DNA of 7,774 nt. It comes from Legionella sp. (GTDB taxonomy: Bacteria > Pseudomonadota > Gammaproteobacteria > Legionellales > Legionellaceae). The stretch covers positions 1 to 7,774 of the forward strand of contig SCSO01000092.1 of NCBI GenBank assembly GCA_004297865.1, written 5' to 3'. Positions 1-5,928 of this stretch are shown one piece after another (the stretch's first letter is position 1; the number at the start of each line of letters is the position of its first letter). A program made the position numbers and the translations under genes. The notes under the pieces were generated by a model. That model was not told the origin of the DNA, did not search any database, and saw nothing but the letters and a program-made list of their open reading frames with translations.

Positions 1-444
1 GTGATGACTAAGCACAATGCATCCATGCAAGGGATTAAACGTTATTTGGAAGCGCATCCAAAAAAGATGCACACCGTCATCAACCAAAATAAATCCTTCA
101 TCTTCTTTAGAAAGCTTTCTTTAGACGGGGCTTTGGGTTCACAAGGCGTGGCTTTAACGCCAGGTTACTCCATGGCCATTGATAAACAATGGATACCAAT
201 GGGTACGCCTTTATGGTTAAGTACTACCCGTCCTGATAGTAAAAATCCCGACACCAACAAACCCATGCAAAGACTGATGATTGCTCAGGATACTGGGGGG
301 GCGATTAAAGGGAAAGTGCGTGGTGATGTGTTTTGGGGTGGTGGTGATAAGGCAACGCTCATTGCTGGGCATATGAAAAACGAGGGCCATTATTGGCTAC
401 TCTTACCTCGACATGCCTTATCACGTATTAATAAAACGGCTTAA
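1..444 (+). CDS. mltA: Membrane-bound lytic murein transglycosylase A, C-terminal part (5' end outside window)
   Basis: MltA is an outer-membrane lipoprotein that cleaves the MurNAc-GlcNAc bond of peptidoglycan and leaves a 1,6-anhydro-MurNAc end. The frame is open to the left edge. The GTG-ATG at its first bases is not the real start, because family-typical sequence (SMQGIKRYLEAHP, residues 8-20 of this fragment) is already present there. The NQNKSFIFFR segment (28-37) matches the 'NPSFVFF' stretch of E. coli MltA. The 3D domain follows, with its three aspartates visible: AIDKQW (D61), IAQDTGGAIKG (D97, the position of the conserved LDVGGAIKG motif) and RGDVFWGGG (D109). The protein ends with the usual 'GHYWLLLP' strand and a short basic tail. 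It converges on the deacetylase with one base between the stop codons. No GC-rich terminator hairpin is visible at its end. Family assignment is secure; the missing N-terminal part cannot be judged. Confidence 0.93.
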   Translation: MMTKHNASMQGIKRYLEAHPKKMHTVINQNKSFIFFRKLSLDGALGSQGVALTPGYSMAIDKQWIPMGTPLWLSTTRPDSKNPDTNKPMQRLMIAQDTGGAIKGKVRGDVFWGGGDKATLIAGHMKNEGHYWLLLPRHALSRINKTA

Positions 445-445
445 T

Positions 446-1303
446 TTATTCCTTTTTTTCTGGAGCAGCCACTTCAGTATTTGTATTTGCCGGCACTAAG
501 GTGGAATCATTAATTACTGGTGCCGTATTGCCTTTTAATGCTTCTGATAAGCTAATAAACTTATACCCATTTTCTTTATACATAGCGATAATGTCCGGTA
601 AACAGAGGCTGTTTATTAGATTGGCATGTATCAGCAAAATTTGTTTAACAGGTTGGCCTTCTACCTTTTTCGCTTTTTCTTCCGCACGTAAAGTTTGTTT
701 CCAAATAAAGGCTAAATAACGTTTTTTAAAGCCATTTAAACTTTTGGGACGGTTACGATAGGCTATCCGATAAAATTGCGCATTAAACTCATAATCCTTA
801 CTGTCTACTGTTACTGGCGCGATGGTATAATGGTGTTCAGCAAGATAATCATGCACTTGTTGTTTTTTCTCTCCCTTACCCTCTGCTAAATAAGGATAAC
901 GGAAATATTTAGGCTCAGTCATGACTGAGGCTAAAGCCGTGTCCGCATGTGCAATATCTTCAATGTATTTTTCCGCAGACATGCCATTTAAGCTACGGTG
1001 CGTATAGGTGTGATTGCCTAAGCTGAATCCTTGGTCACGGAAGGTTTGCAATAACTCCCACTCGTTTTTAGCTACGGCTCGGCCTATGATAAATCCCGTA
1101 GCAGGAACTTGATTATCCACCAAGGTTTTAACAATAGCCATAAAACGCTCTTGCGTACGTTTCAAATTGCCTGGGGTACTAGTGCCGGAACCTACGAATG
1201 GTAAATCATCAATCGTAATGGCTATTTCATGCTCTTCAGCAGCAAAGCACGGCGTATTGAAAATGGTAACCAAGAAAGCCACACCCAGCCAGCGCATTAA
1301 CAT
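446..1303 (-). CDS. Exported polysaccharide deacetylase (NodB homology, carbohydrate esterase 4 type)
   Basis: This is probably a metal-dependent N- or O-deacetylase acting on an envelope or extracellular glycan. Numbering from the ATG at 1303, a signal peptide (MLMRWLGVAFLVTIFNTPCFA, cut before AEEHE) is followed by the family motifs in order: ITIDDLP (D32 catalytic base, D33 metal ligand), NHTYTH (H98 and H102 metal ligands), FRYPYL (R135) and LLIHAN (H226). An Ala/Thr/Pro-rich tail closes the protein. At 285 residues it is slightly longer than a bare NodB domain; the extra length is a basic insertion before the last motif. An ATG at 1315 is also in frame, but GGGGGA stands just upstream of the 1303 ATG (and about 10 bases from a further ATG at 1297), while nothing SD-like precedes 1315. 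The substrate cannot be read from sequence; the tail-to-tail mltA makes peptidoglycan a reasonable guess only. Confidence 0.88.
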   Translation of the reverse strand: MLMRWLGVAFLVTIFNTPCFAAEEHEIAITIDDLPFVGSGTSTPGNLKRTQERFMAIVKTLVDNQVPATGFIIGRAVAKNEWELLQTFRDQGFSLGNHTYTHRSLNGMSAEKYIEDIAHADTALASVMTEPKYFRYPYLAEGKGEKKQQVHDYLAEHHYTIAPVTVDSKDYEFNAQFYRIAYRNRPKSLNGFKKRYLAFIWKQTLRAEEKAKKVEGQPVKQILLIHANLINSLCLPDIIAMYKENGYKFISLSEALKGNTAPVINDSTLVPANTNTEVAAPEKKE

Positions 1304-1403
1304 GTTTTCCCCCATCCAGAAGGTAATTAATTTCCAACATTATGATATTAATTACGTTTTTTGTTTTTTTTGTCGTTTAAATTAACTATAGTAGATATTT
1401 TGG

Positions 1404-1435
1404 AAACGCTCATCTTTTTCTAAAAAATAGCGTTT
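1404..1435. promoter_or_regulatory. Inverted repeat in the leader of the 1468 gene
   Basis: AAACGCT (1404-1410) is matched by AGCGTTT (1429-1435). Inside it TTTTT (1415-1419) can pair with AAAAA (1423-1427), leaving a 3-base loop and a one-sided bulge. The 12-pair hairpin ends 32 bases before the ATG at 1468 and is followed by a T-rich stretch. It lies in the divergent gap between the deacetylase and the membrane-protein operon. It could be an operator for a dimeric regulator, a 5' leader hairpin that stabilises the mRNA, or an attenuator. A possible -10 (TATAGT, 1387-1392) lies just upstream, but no well-spaced -35 goes with it. Confidence 0.35.
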
Positions 1436-1467
1436 ATTTAGGGAATCATGTTTTAAAAGGAATTAAA

Positions 1468-1977
1468 ATGACCGTCGAAAAAGTCGACCCATCTGCGATA
1501 CAAACTACCCCAACTACCACTCCAGAAAAGCCCAAAGTAGGCCCTGATGTGTATGAAAATGCCCGGATTTTTAATACCCAATTGGCGATATGGAGTCCTT
1601 CGGTACTGTATGCATTAAGTAAAACAACCGAAAATTTCGCAGGTGCTAACCTGTTTAATAGTGTCAGTGGGATGGTCATTGGGGGAATGGGGTTTTTTGG
1701 TAATCGATATTATCGCGAAAAAGGCGATGATACGGCTTATTCTTATATGGGACAGATGATAGGTGGCGTGCAGTTTTCCTTAGGTTTTTTGCTGTTTGCG
1801 GTTGAAGCAACCAAAATTTATGCGGCTTCTGATGATACTTCAACATTGTTAGGGATCTTAAATATGGGGGCAGTGACCTTAAGTATGACTCAGGGCGCTT
1901 TAATTTTATTAAATTCCTATTTATACGGTGATGCTAATCGTAAAACTCTACCTGAATCTAAGGGAAAGACACTTTAA
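1468..1977 (+). CDS. Small membrane protein of unknown function
   Basis: I do not recognise this 169-residue protein. The first 30 residues are hydrophilic and Thr/Pro-rich (about 8-26), with no signal peptide. Then come an amphipathic stretch (34-55) and three hydrophobic, Gly-rich segments at about 62-78, 93-113 and 126-152, the last long enough to be a bent or double-pass helix. The C-terminus is short and charged (GDANRKTLPESKGKTL). The start is well supported: AAGGAA ends six bases before the ATG at 1468. The YhhN gene begins 23 bases downstream with its own good SD, so the two are probably co-transcribed and the protein may work in membrane lipid homeostasis, which is inference from position only. 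It is probably a lineage-restricted inner-membrane protein. Confidence 0.8.
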   Translation: MTVEKVDPSAIQTTPTTTPEKPKVGPDVYENARIFNTQLAIWSPSVLYALSKTTENFAGANLFNSVSGMVIGGMGFFGNRYYREKGDDTAYSYMGQMIGGVQFSLGFLLFAVEATKIYAASDDTSTLLGILNMGAVTLSMTQGALILLNSYLYGDANRKTLPESKGKTL

Positions 1978-2000
1978 TTTTAATTAAATAAGGACTGATA

Positions 2001-2675
2001 ATGAAGCAGACTAAACAATCCTCAGCTGGTTTTGCTTTTTTATGCACAGCTATACTTTACCTCGCTTGTGTGTCCTTTATTAGTTATCCATTAACGACGA
2101 TTTTTAAGCCTATTCCTATCCTTTGTTTGCTGATTTGGGTTTGGCATAGCGAACTTCAGCATCCCAGCAAGGCTTTATTAATGGCCGCTTTAGGGTTTTC
2201 TTTAATTGGGGATATAGTCCTGACTTTACCTATAGCACAACAGGTTGAATTAGGAATCGTTTGTTTTTTACTGGCGCATTGCTGTTATATTGCTTTATTT
2301 ATTAAACAATTTTCTTTTAATAAGAAACGTGTTTTTTATATTGTTCCTTTGATTGTTTATAGTGCGTTATTGTTTTATATCGTTTTCCCGCATTTAGGAC
2401 CTTTATTAGTTCCAGTGTGCGTTTATTTCGCGATTCTTTTTGTAATGGTCTTTTTAACAACCCAGGTTAGTGAATATCCCTTTTATCTTTTGCTGGGTGG
2501 GGTGAGTTTTTTAATATCTGATTCAGTGTTTGCGTATAATCTTTTTGTTAATCCTGGTTTAAATTTAACGTTATTAGTGATGCTAAGCTATTATTTGGCG
2601 CAATTTATGATAACAGTAGGGGTGTTGATACCAGAGGGTCTCCACTTACCCAAGAATGACAGGATTGTACTATAA
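2001..2675 (+). CDS. yhhN: YhhN/TMEM86-family lysoplasmalogenase
   Basis: Members of this family are integral membrane hydrolases that cleave the vinyl-ether bond of lysoplasmalogens, releasing a fatty aldehyde and a glycerophospho-headgroup. The L. pneumophila member has been reported to have this activity. The 224-residue length is typical. About eight membrane segments can be drawn (10-28, 33-48, 58-78, 84-101, 111-128, 133-152, 160-182, 189-209). The polar family positions sit inside them: K36-P37 after the first helix, G70-D71 in 'SLIGDIVL', H93 in 'FLLAHCCYIALF', S173-D174 in 'VSFLISDSVFAYN', and Y198/Q201 in 'YYLAQFMITVGVL'. AAGGA at 1990-1994 supports the ATG. It is the middle gene of a likely three-gene unit. 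Since bacteria of this group are not known for plasmalogens, the substrate may be host or environmental ether lysolipids (inference). Confidence 0.88.
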   Translation: MKQTKQSSAGFAFLCTAILYLACVSFISYPLTTIFKPIPILCLLIWVWHSELQHPSKALLMAALGFSLIGDIVLTLPIAQQVELGIVCFLLAHCCYIALFIKQFSFNKKRVFYIVPLIVYSALLFYIVFPHLGPLLVPVCVYFAILFVMVFLTTQVSEYPFYLLLGGVSFLISDSVFAYNLFVNPGLNLTLLVMLSYYLAQFMITVGVLIPEGLHLPKNDRIVL

Positions 2676-2676
2676 T
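2671..2676 (+). promoter_or_regulatory. Candidate -10 box for the small lipoprotein gene
   Basis: A perfect TATAAT overlaps the last codon and stop of the YhhN gene, about 30 bases before the lipoprotein start. The -35 side is poor: only TTACCC at 2646-2651, with 19-base spacing. It may let the lipoprotein be expressed apart from the operon, or it may be chance in AT-rich sequence. Confidence 0.3.
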
Positions 2677-2706
2677 TAAATTAGACTCATTTTTTCAGGA
2701 ATGACA

Positions 2707-2922
2707 ATGAAATATCTTCGTACGCTTTTTATAGTCAGTCTTTTAGCTCCTCTGTTTATATTGAGCAGTTGCGCAAATACTAACGAAGCACCTGTAATGC
2801 ATAAACATAATGCAAATGTACAGAATAATAATACCATATCATCTCATGGGACTATGTATGGCACAGAGGATCCTAATGATAATTCAGGCATTCCTCAAAG
2901 TATCCTAGATGGGGAAGAGTAA
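2707..2922 (+). CDS. Small outer-membrane-type lipoprotein, Asn/His-rich
   Basis: This is a 71-residue lipoprotein of unknown function. Starting at 2707, a basic n-region (MKYLR) and hydrophobic core lead to the lipobox LSSC, with the acylated cysteine at residue 22. The next residue is Ala, not Asp, which by the usual Lol sorting rule points to the outer membrane. The mature part is about 50 residues, low-complexity and hydrophilic (HKHNANVQNNNTISSH, then an acidic DPNDN segment), with no cysteine beyond the lipidated one. The start at 2707 is preferred to the in-frame ATG at 2701 because AGGA (2697-2700) touches the 2701 codon but is six bases from 2707. It lies 31 bases after the YhhN stop and is followed by a hairpin terminator. 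It resembles the many short unclassified lipoproteins of gammaproteobacteria; nothing indicates a specific partner. Confidence 0.78.
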   Translation: MKYLRTLFIVSLLAPLFILSSCANTNEAPVMHKHNANVQNNNTISSHGTMYGTEDPNDNSGIPQSILDGEE

Positions 2923-2938
2923 GCATTTTTTCAATTGA

Positions 2939-2969
2939 ATGGGGACTAATGTGGTCCCATCTCATTTTT
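2939..2969 (+). terminator. Rho-independent terminator after the lipoprotein gene
   Basis: GGGAC (2942-2946) pairs with GTCCC (2954-2958) around a 7-base loop. The stem extends by three pairs (ATG/CAT) past one bulged G, and a short T run (2965-2969) follows. It begins 16 bases after the lipoprotein stop and separates that unit from the promoter of the next gene. Confidence 0.5.
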
Positions 2970-2979
2970 GCGCCATTTT

Positions 2980-3008
2980 TTGAAAACCATGTTCATATTA
3001 TGTATAAT
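2980..3008 (+). promoter_or_regulatory. Sigma-70-type promoter of the HAD-fold gene
   Basis: TTGAAA (2980-2985) and TATAAT (3003-3008) are separated by exactly 17 bases, the best-formed promoter in the window. Transcription should start near 3015-3017, which gives a leader of only about 18-20 bases before the ATG at 3035. No PmrA- or CpxR-like box is evident next to it. Confidence 0.7.
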
Positions 3009-3034
3009 AAATCTTTAAATTAGCCATCCCATTT

Positions 3035-3856
3035 ATGATTACCCTAGTCTTAGACCTTGATCACACTGTTTTTTTGGCACTTTCTGAATATATGTTTTCT
3101 GCAATGGGTCACCATACCTATAGTGCAGACCTTTACGAGCTTACGATGACTTGGGAAGAGCATTTTTGTCAGGAACACGTGTCTATAATTAATCCAATCA
3201 AACTCAAGAAATTGCTAGAAACAGCTGGAAAATTAGGTGTGCGATTGATGTTTTACACGACGGGTTGTTGGGATGAGCAACCAGTAAAATCCATGTTGTC
3301 CAGCGCCTTACCTCTTTCCCCACAAACCATAGAAATGATCAGAACCGCTGTCTTTTTGGCGTCTAATAATTCTCCACAATATGATGAGAAACTTTCTTGG
3401 GCTGAGATTGCTAAAATTCCTAAAGGTGAGGGTTTGTTAACCTTTGAAAAGCATACTAATACTCAAGAGATGAAATACGTTTTTGTAGATGATTCTACGC
3501 AGCAACTCCAATCGCTTAAAAACAATACTCGAGTGACCACTATCCATGCTTCAACAAAACTTGAGGCGAAAATGGATAATGAAAGAGATTATACTCTATT
3601 TTATGACGCGGCTATCGAAGCCCTAGAGAGATTGTGCGCAGAGGAACAGAAAGCACAAGAAGAGGCAGACATGAATGAATTAGCGGAGATAACCCAGGGC
3701 CTTGCGCCTGCTGCTCCAGCAAATGTCAGCGCAGCTTCTAATCCTCCGCTTAGAAATGAAAGTAGGCTCTCAGAAAATAGAAATGGCTGGTTTCCTCTTC
3801 CAGAGGAGCCAGCCAATTTAGCAGATGTTGCTTCAACACAATATCCCGTTGTTTAG
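3035..3856 (+). CDS. HAD-superfamily phosphatase-like protein with disordered C-terminal tail
   Basis: The N-terminal 190 residues carry the haloacid dehalogenase signature: motif I DLDHT (D7, D9, T11), motif II FYTTG (T75/T76) and motif IV VFVDDS (D152, D153). K119 and K137 are candidates for the motif III lysine. Known HAD proteins with this set are mostly phosphotransferases using the first Asp as nucleophile; the substrate here is unknown. The next part (195-217, ERLCAEEQKAQEEADMNELA) looks like a charged coiled coil, followed by an Ala/Pro/Asn-rich, probably disordered tail to 273. There is no signal peptide. The ATG at 3035 gives motif I at the expected place, but no Shine-Dalgarno is visible and the leader is only about 20 bases. 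In a Legionella-like genome, HAD domain plus flexible Glu-containing tail plus solitary promoter is compatible with a Dot/Icm effector, which I infer only weakly. It converges with the amine oxidase, two bases away. Confidence 0.85.
   Translation: MITLVLDLDHTVFLALSEYMFSAMGHHTYSADLYELTMTWEEHFCQEHVSIINPIKLKKLLETAGKLGVRLMFYTTGCWDEQPVKSMLSSALPLSPQTIEMIRTAVFLASNNSPQYDEKLSWAEIAKIPKGEGLLTFEKHTNTQEMKYVFVDDSTQQLQSLKNNTRVTTIHASTKLEAKMDNERDYTLFYDAAIEALERLCAEEQKAQEEADMNELAEITQGLAPAAPANVSAASNPPLRNESRLSENRNGWFPLPEEPANLADVASTQYPVV
3773..3815 (-). terminator. Probable terminator of the amine oxidase transcript, inside the HAD coding region
   Basis: TGGCTGG (3784-3790) pairs with CCAGCCA (3809-3815), and CCTCT (3794-3798) with AGAGG (3802-3806) around a 3-base loop. 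The result is a 12-pair, GC-rich stem with a small internal loop (TTT opposite AG). Read on the minus strand it starts 44 bases past the amine oxidase stop and is followed by TTTCTATTTTC, a good U-rich tail. On the plus strand no T run follows. The same bases encode residues 250-261 of the HAD protein. Confidence 0.6.
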
Positions 3857-3858
3857 GA

Positions 3859-5760
3859 TTAAGGAAAATCCGCAGGGACATTTTGCATTTCCAGAGCAGC
3901 ACGTACTTCGTTACCTGCTCTTTGCCCACTAACAGCGGCACCTTCGATATAACCAATAAAGTCATAGGTAGTTTGCTCACCAGCAAAATGGACATTACGT
4001 TCTATTAATTGATAGTTCAAATCCAAACACAACTCAGGATCTGCTGCATTACAAGGTTCAGCTGCAGGCTCAATGCCTGCGAAGTCTACACTTTGACCCG
4101 GAGCATAACCTGCATAGGATCCACGGGTGTAGGGATTTTTTACCCAATTGATAGAAACGACATTGGTGTAAAGCTCACAATTTTTACTGGTACTTGCATC
4201 GCAGCTCGCGAGATTCGCTTGTTGAAAACCAGCAAAATTTAAGGAATTTTCTGCACCGGGGATCACTTCATCAATTTGCTGAAGCACTGTCTTCACATTA
4301 TTTTTAACGGCAGCGGATTCATTCGTCGCTTTAGGATCCCACCACATTTTGCTTTGAGAGTTGACTACATTTATGGCTTTGTTGCCGCTGATATAGTTGA
4401 CTAAAATACCAGTCTGTCCCGTTTGCCCTAAAGTGGTTTCCCAGGTGTTTTGATAGTTAGTTTCTTTATTGTTTTTGTAGGCAGTTGCATAGCTATCACC
4501 ACTTAGGCCTTGTGGGCGCCAGAAACGTTTGTTAAATTGCATAATTATTTTTGCATTTCTACCCATAGGCAGCTGATTAATTGCTTTAAGCTTTAAATTG
4601 CTGAAGCCTGCTTTACTAATATCCACTGACCAGCCAAATTTTTGTTGTAAATTTTCACCATTCACTGGATCGGTTTTACGCATAACCGAAAAAGGAATAG
4701 CTAAGACTACGCGATCATAAATATACACGTCTTGACTGTTATTTTGGCTCATTGGATGATCAAAGGTTAATTTATATTTGCCATTGGTTAAACGTTCAAT
4801 TTTAATCAAACGATGATTCATTTTGATGTTATTTCCTAAGGAAAGAATCTCATCTCTTAAATTAGTGATGAGTTGTTCATTGCCACCAGCAATATGATAT
4901 CGTTCGTCAGACTCACCAAAGATTTCGAGAGCTTTACCGGAATAACCTAACAAGTAGAGCATATTCAGGGTGCTTTGTTGACTAACTTCCAAACCAAATT
5001 CACCTACATAAGCAACTCTTAACAATTGAATAAACTTATCAGAAATGCCTAAACTACCGAGATTGTCTAAATAAACACTTAAAGGAGTTTTATCCAGTAA
5101 TTTTCCTGCATCGGTAAACAGATTAAATAGCGTAGGATAACCTGCTTCCTGGGTGTCTTTGCTTATGTAATTTTTAGCATCCTTGGGTGCTCCAGCTGTA
5201 TACCAATCATTTTGGGCTTCGGTAGCTGTGTAAATAACGGATTGATTATTAGCATCCAGTACAGAATAAACGGGTTCGACCAAGGGTAAGATTTGATTGT
5301 TTTCATCAATAAAACCTGTTGGGCTAGAAGTGGATGCTGTTTTTGAGCACTTTAAGGGTGCATTTTTATAGGCTTTAGGCGCTTCACAGCCAATTCTATC
5401 TTCCAAAGTTAAATTGAATTTTTTTGCATAATTTAAAATGGCGGTATGACCGGTATCGATGAGTTCACCACCATATTCCATGGTTTGGCATTGGGTACTA
5501 CCATTACTTAATTGTGTGCAGAGTTTACCACTCCAGACACGGCCACCTAGACGATTGGTGGCTTCAAAAACATCAACTTTCCAACCATTTAATTTACCAT
5601 CATCTCCTTTTGTTATAGTATAAGCCGCTGATAATCCTGACATTCCACCACCGATCACGGCGATTTTGGCTTGAGCTGCATAAGCTTGAGAGAGTGGGAT
5701 GAATAGGATTGAAAGCAGCATGAGAAGTGTTTTTATTCTACTTATTTGTTGGCTATACAT
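3859..5760 (-). CDS. Exported FAD-dependent amine oxidase (monoamine oxidase / L-amino-acid oxidase type)
   Basis: A 633-residue flavoenzyme that should oxidise an amine or amino acid to the imine, reducing O2 to H2O2. A Sec-type signal peptide (1-29, cut after AYA; no twin arginine) is followed by the Rossmann motif VIGGGMSGLSAAY (35-47), acidic E66 for the FAD ribose, and RLGGRVW (70-76). EYGGELIDTG (96-105), K404 in 'AKIIMQF' (the lysine position beside flavin N5) and 'NPYTRGSYAGY' (542-552) follow. The C-terminal FAD motif is FAGEQT...D...G..EGA..SG (592-612). It is longer than typical 450-500-residue oxidases, with inserts around 125-210 and 510-585. Its eight cysteines fall in four close pairs (81/91, 125/138, 520/528, 570/578), suggesting disulfides and a periplasmic or extracellular site. 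TGAGGT (5768-5773) sits seven bases before the ATG. The substrate is not predictable. Confidence 0.92.
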   Translation of the reverse strand: MYSQQISRIKTLLMLLSILFIPLSQAYAAQAKIAVIGGGMSGLSAAYTITKGDDGKLNGWKVDVFEATNRLGGRVWSGKLCTQLSNGSTQCQTMEYGGELIDTGHTAILNYAKKFNLTLEDRIGCEAPKAYKNAPLKCSKTASTSSPTGFIDENNQILPLVEPVYSVLDANNQSVIYTATEAQNDWYTAGAPKDAKNYISKDTQEAGYPTLFNLFTDAGKLLDKTPLSVYLDNLGSLGISDKFIQLLRVAYVGEFGLEVSQQSTLNMLYLLGYSGKALEIFGESDERYHIAGGNEQLITNLRDEILSLGNNIKMNHRLIKIERLTNGKYKLTFDHPMSQNNSQDVYIYDRVVLAIPFSVMRKTDPVNGENLQQKFGWSVDISKAGFSNLKLKAINQLPMGRNAKIIMQFNKRFWRPQGLSGDSYATAYKNNKETNYQNTWETTLGQTGQTGILVNYISGNKAINVVNSQSKMWWDPKATNESAAVKNNVKTVLQQIDEVIPGAENSLNFAGFQQANLASCDASTSKNCELYTNVVSINWVKNPYTRGSYAGYAPGQSVDFAGIEPAAEPCNAADPELCLDLNYQLIERNVHFAGEQTTYDFIGYIEGAAVSGQRAGNEVRAALEMQNVPADFP

Positions 5761-5786
5761 TTTTACGACCTCATTTCTACAGCTTT

Positions 5787-5798
5787 CTGTATAATATT
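5787..5798. repeat. Copy 1 of a 12-base promoter-like direct repeat
   Basis: CTGTATAATATT here recurs exactly at 5892-5903, 105 bases on in the same gap. It carries TATAAT on the plus strand and TAATAT/TATTAT on the minus strand. On the minus strand TAATAT sits 18 bases from a TTGGAT, which could be the weak promoter of the amine oxidase. Confidence 0.4.
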
Positions 5799-5835
5799 AG
5801 AACAGTTTGAGGTATTTATCCAAGTTAATAAGTAA

Positions 5836-5853
5836 GTTGGGTTGTGAGCCAAC
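5836..5853. repeat. Short inverted repeat in the divergent gap
   Basis: GTTGG (5836-5840) and CCAAC (5849-5853) can form a five-pair stem around an 8-base loop, and an overlapping GGTTG/CAACC pairing is possible. The GTTGGGTT...CCAACC arrangement looks like a decayed copy of the short palindromes often seen between genes in this group; no T run follows, so it is not a terminator. Confidence 0.25.
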
Positions 5854-5871
5854 CGACAACGGCAGGACGTA

Positions 5872-5900
5872 TTGTGCAATTTAAATAATAACTGTATAAT
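5872..5900 (+). promoter_or_regulatory. Candidate promoter of the 5929 gene
   Basis: TTGTGC (5872-5877) and a perfect TATAAT (5895-5900) are 17 bases apart. Transcription would begin near 5907, leaving a leader of about 22 bases with an AAGGGG Shine-Dalgarno in it. The -10 lies in copy 2 of the 12-base repeat. Confidence 0.5.
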
Positions 5901-5903
5901 ATT
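5892..5903. repeat. Copy 2 of a 12-base promoter-like direct repeat
   Basis: This is identical to 5787-5798 (CTGTATAATATT) and contains the -10 of the promoter proposed for the gene at 5929. Confidence 0.4.
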
Positions 5904-5928
5904 TGTATGTTTTTAAAGGGGTAGGGCT

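Noticed and set aside
374..396. Possible terminator of the deacetylase inside mltA (GCCA/TGGC with T run on the minus strand)
   Set aside because: The stem is only four pairs and lies about 50 bases past the stop; too weak to call.
430..460. Possible terminator of mltA (AATAAA/TTTATT followed by a T run)
   Set aside because: The stem is all A-T and six pairs; a T run in AT-rich sequence is not enough.
501..719. Plus-strand open frame of 72 codons
   Set aside because: It lies antisense to the deacetylase, whose motifs are intact; no SD and no recognisable protein features.
1167..1385. Plus-strand open frame of 72 codons across the deacetylase 5' end and the divergent gap
   Set aside because: It overlaps the signal-peptide region of the real minus-strand gene and its translation has no family character.
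1446..1679. Minus-strand open frame of 77 codons
   Set aside because: Antisense to the 1468 gene, which has a good SD and coherent membrane segments.
3601..3995. Two minus-strand open frames (3601-3816 and 3750-3995)
   Set aside because: The first is antisense to the HAD tail; the second overlaps the end of the amine oxidase in another frame, where the FAD motif proves the longer frame.
4009..4242. Plus-strand open frame of 77 codons
   Set aside because: Antisense to the amine oxidase with no start signal or motif.
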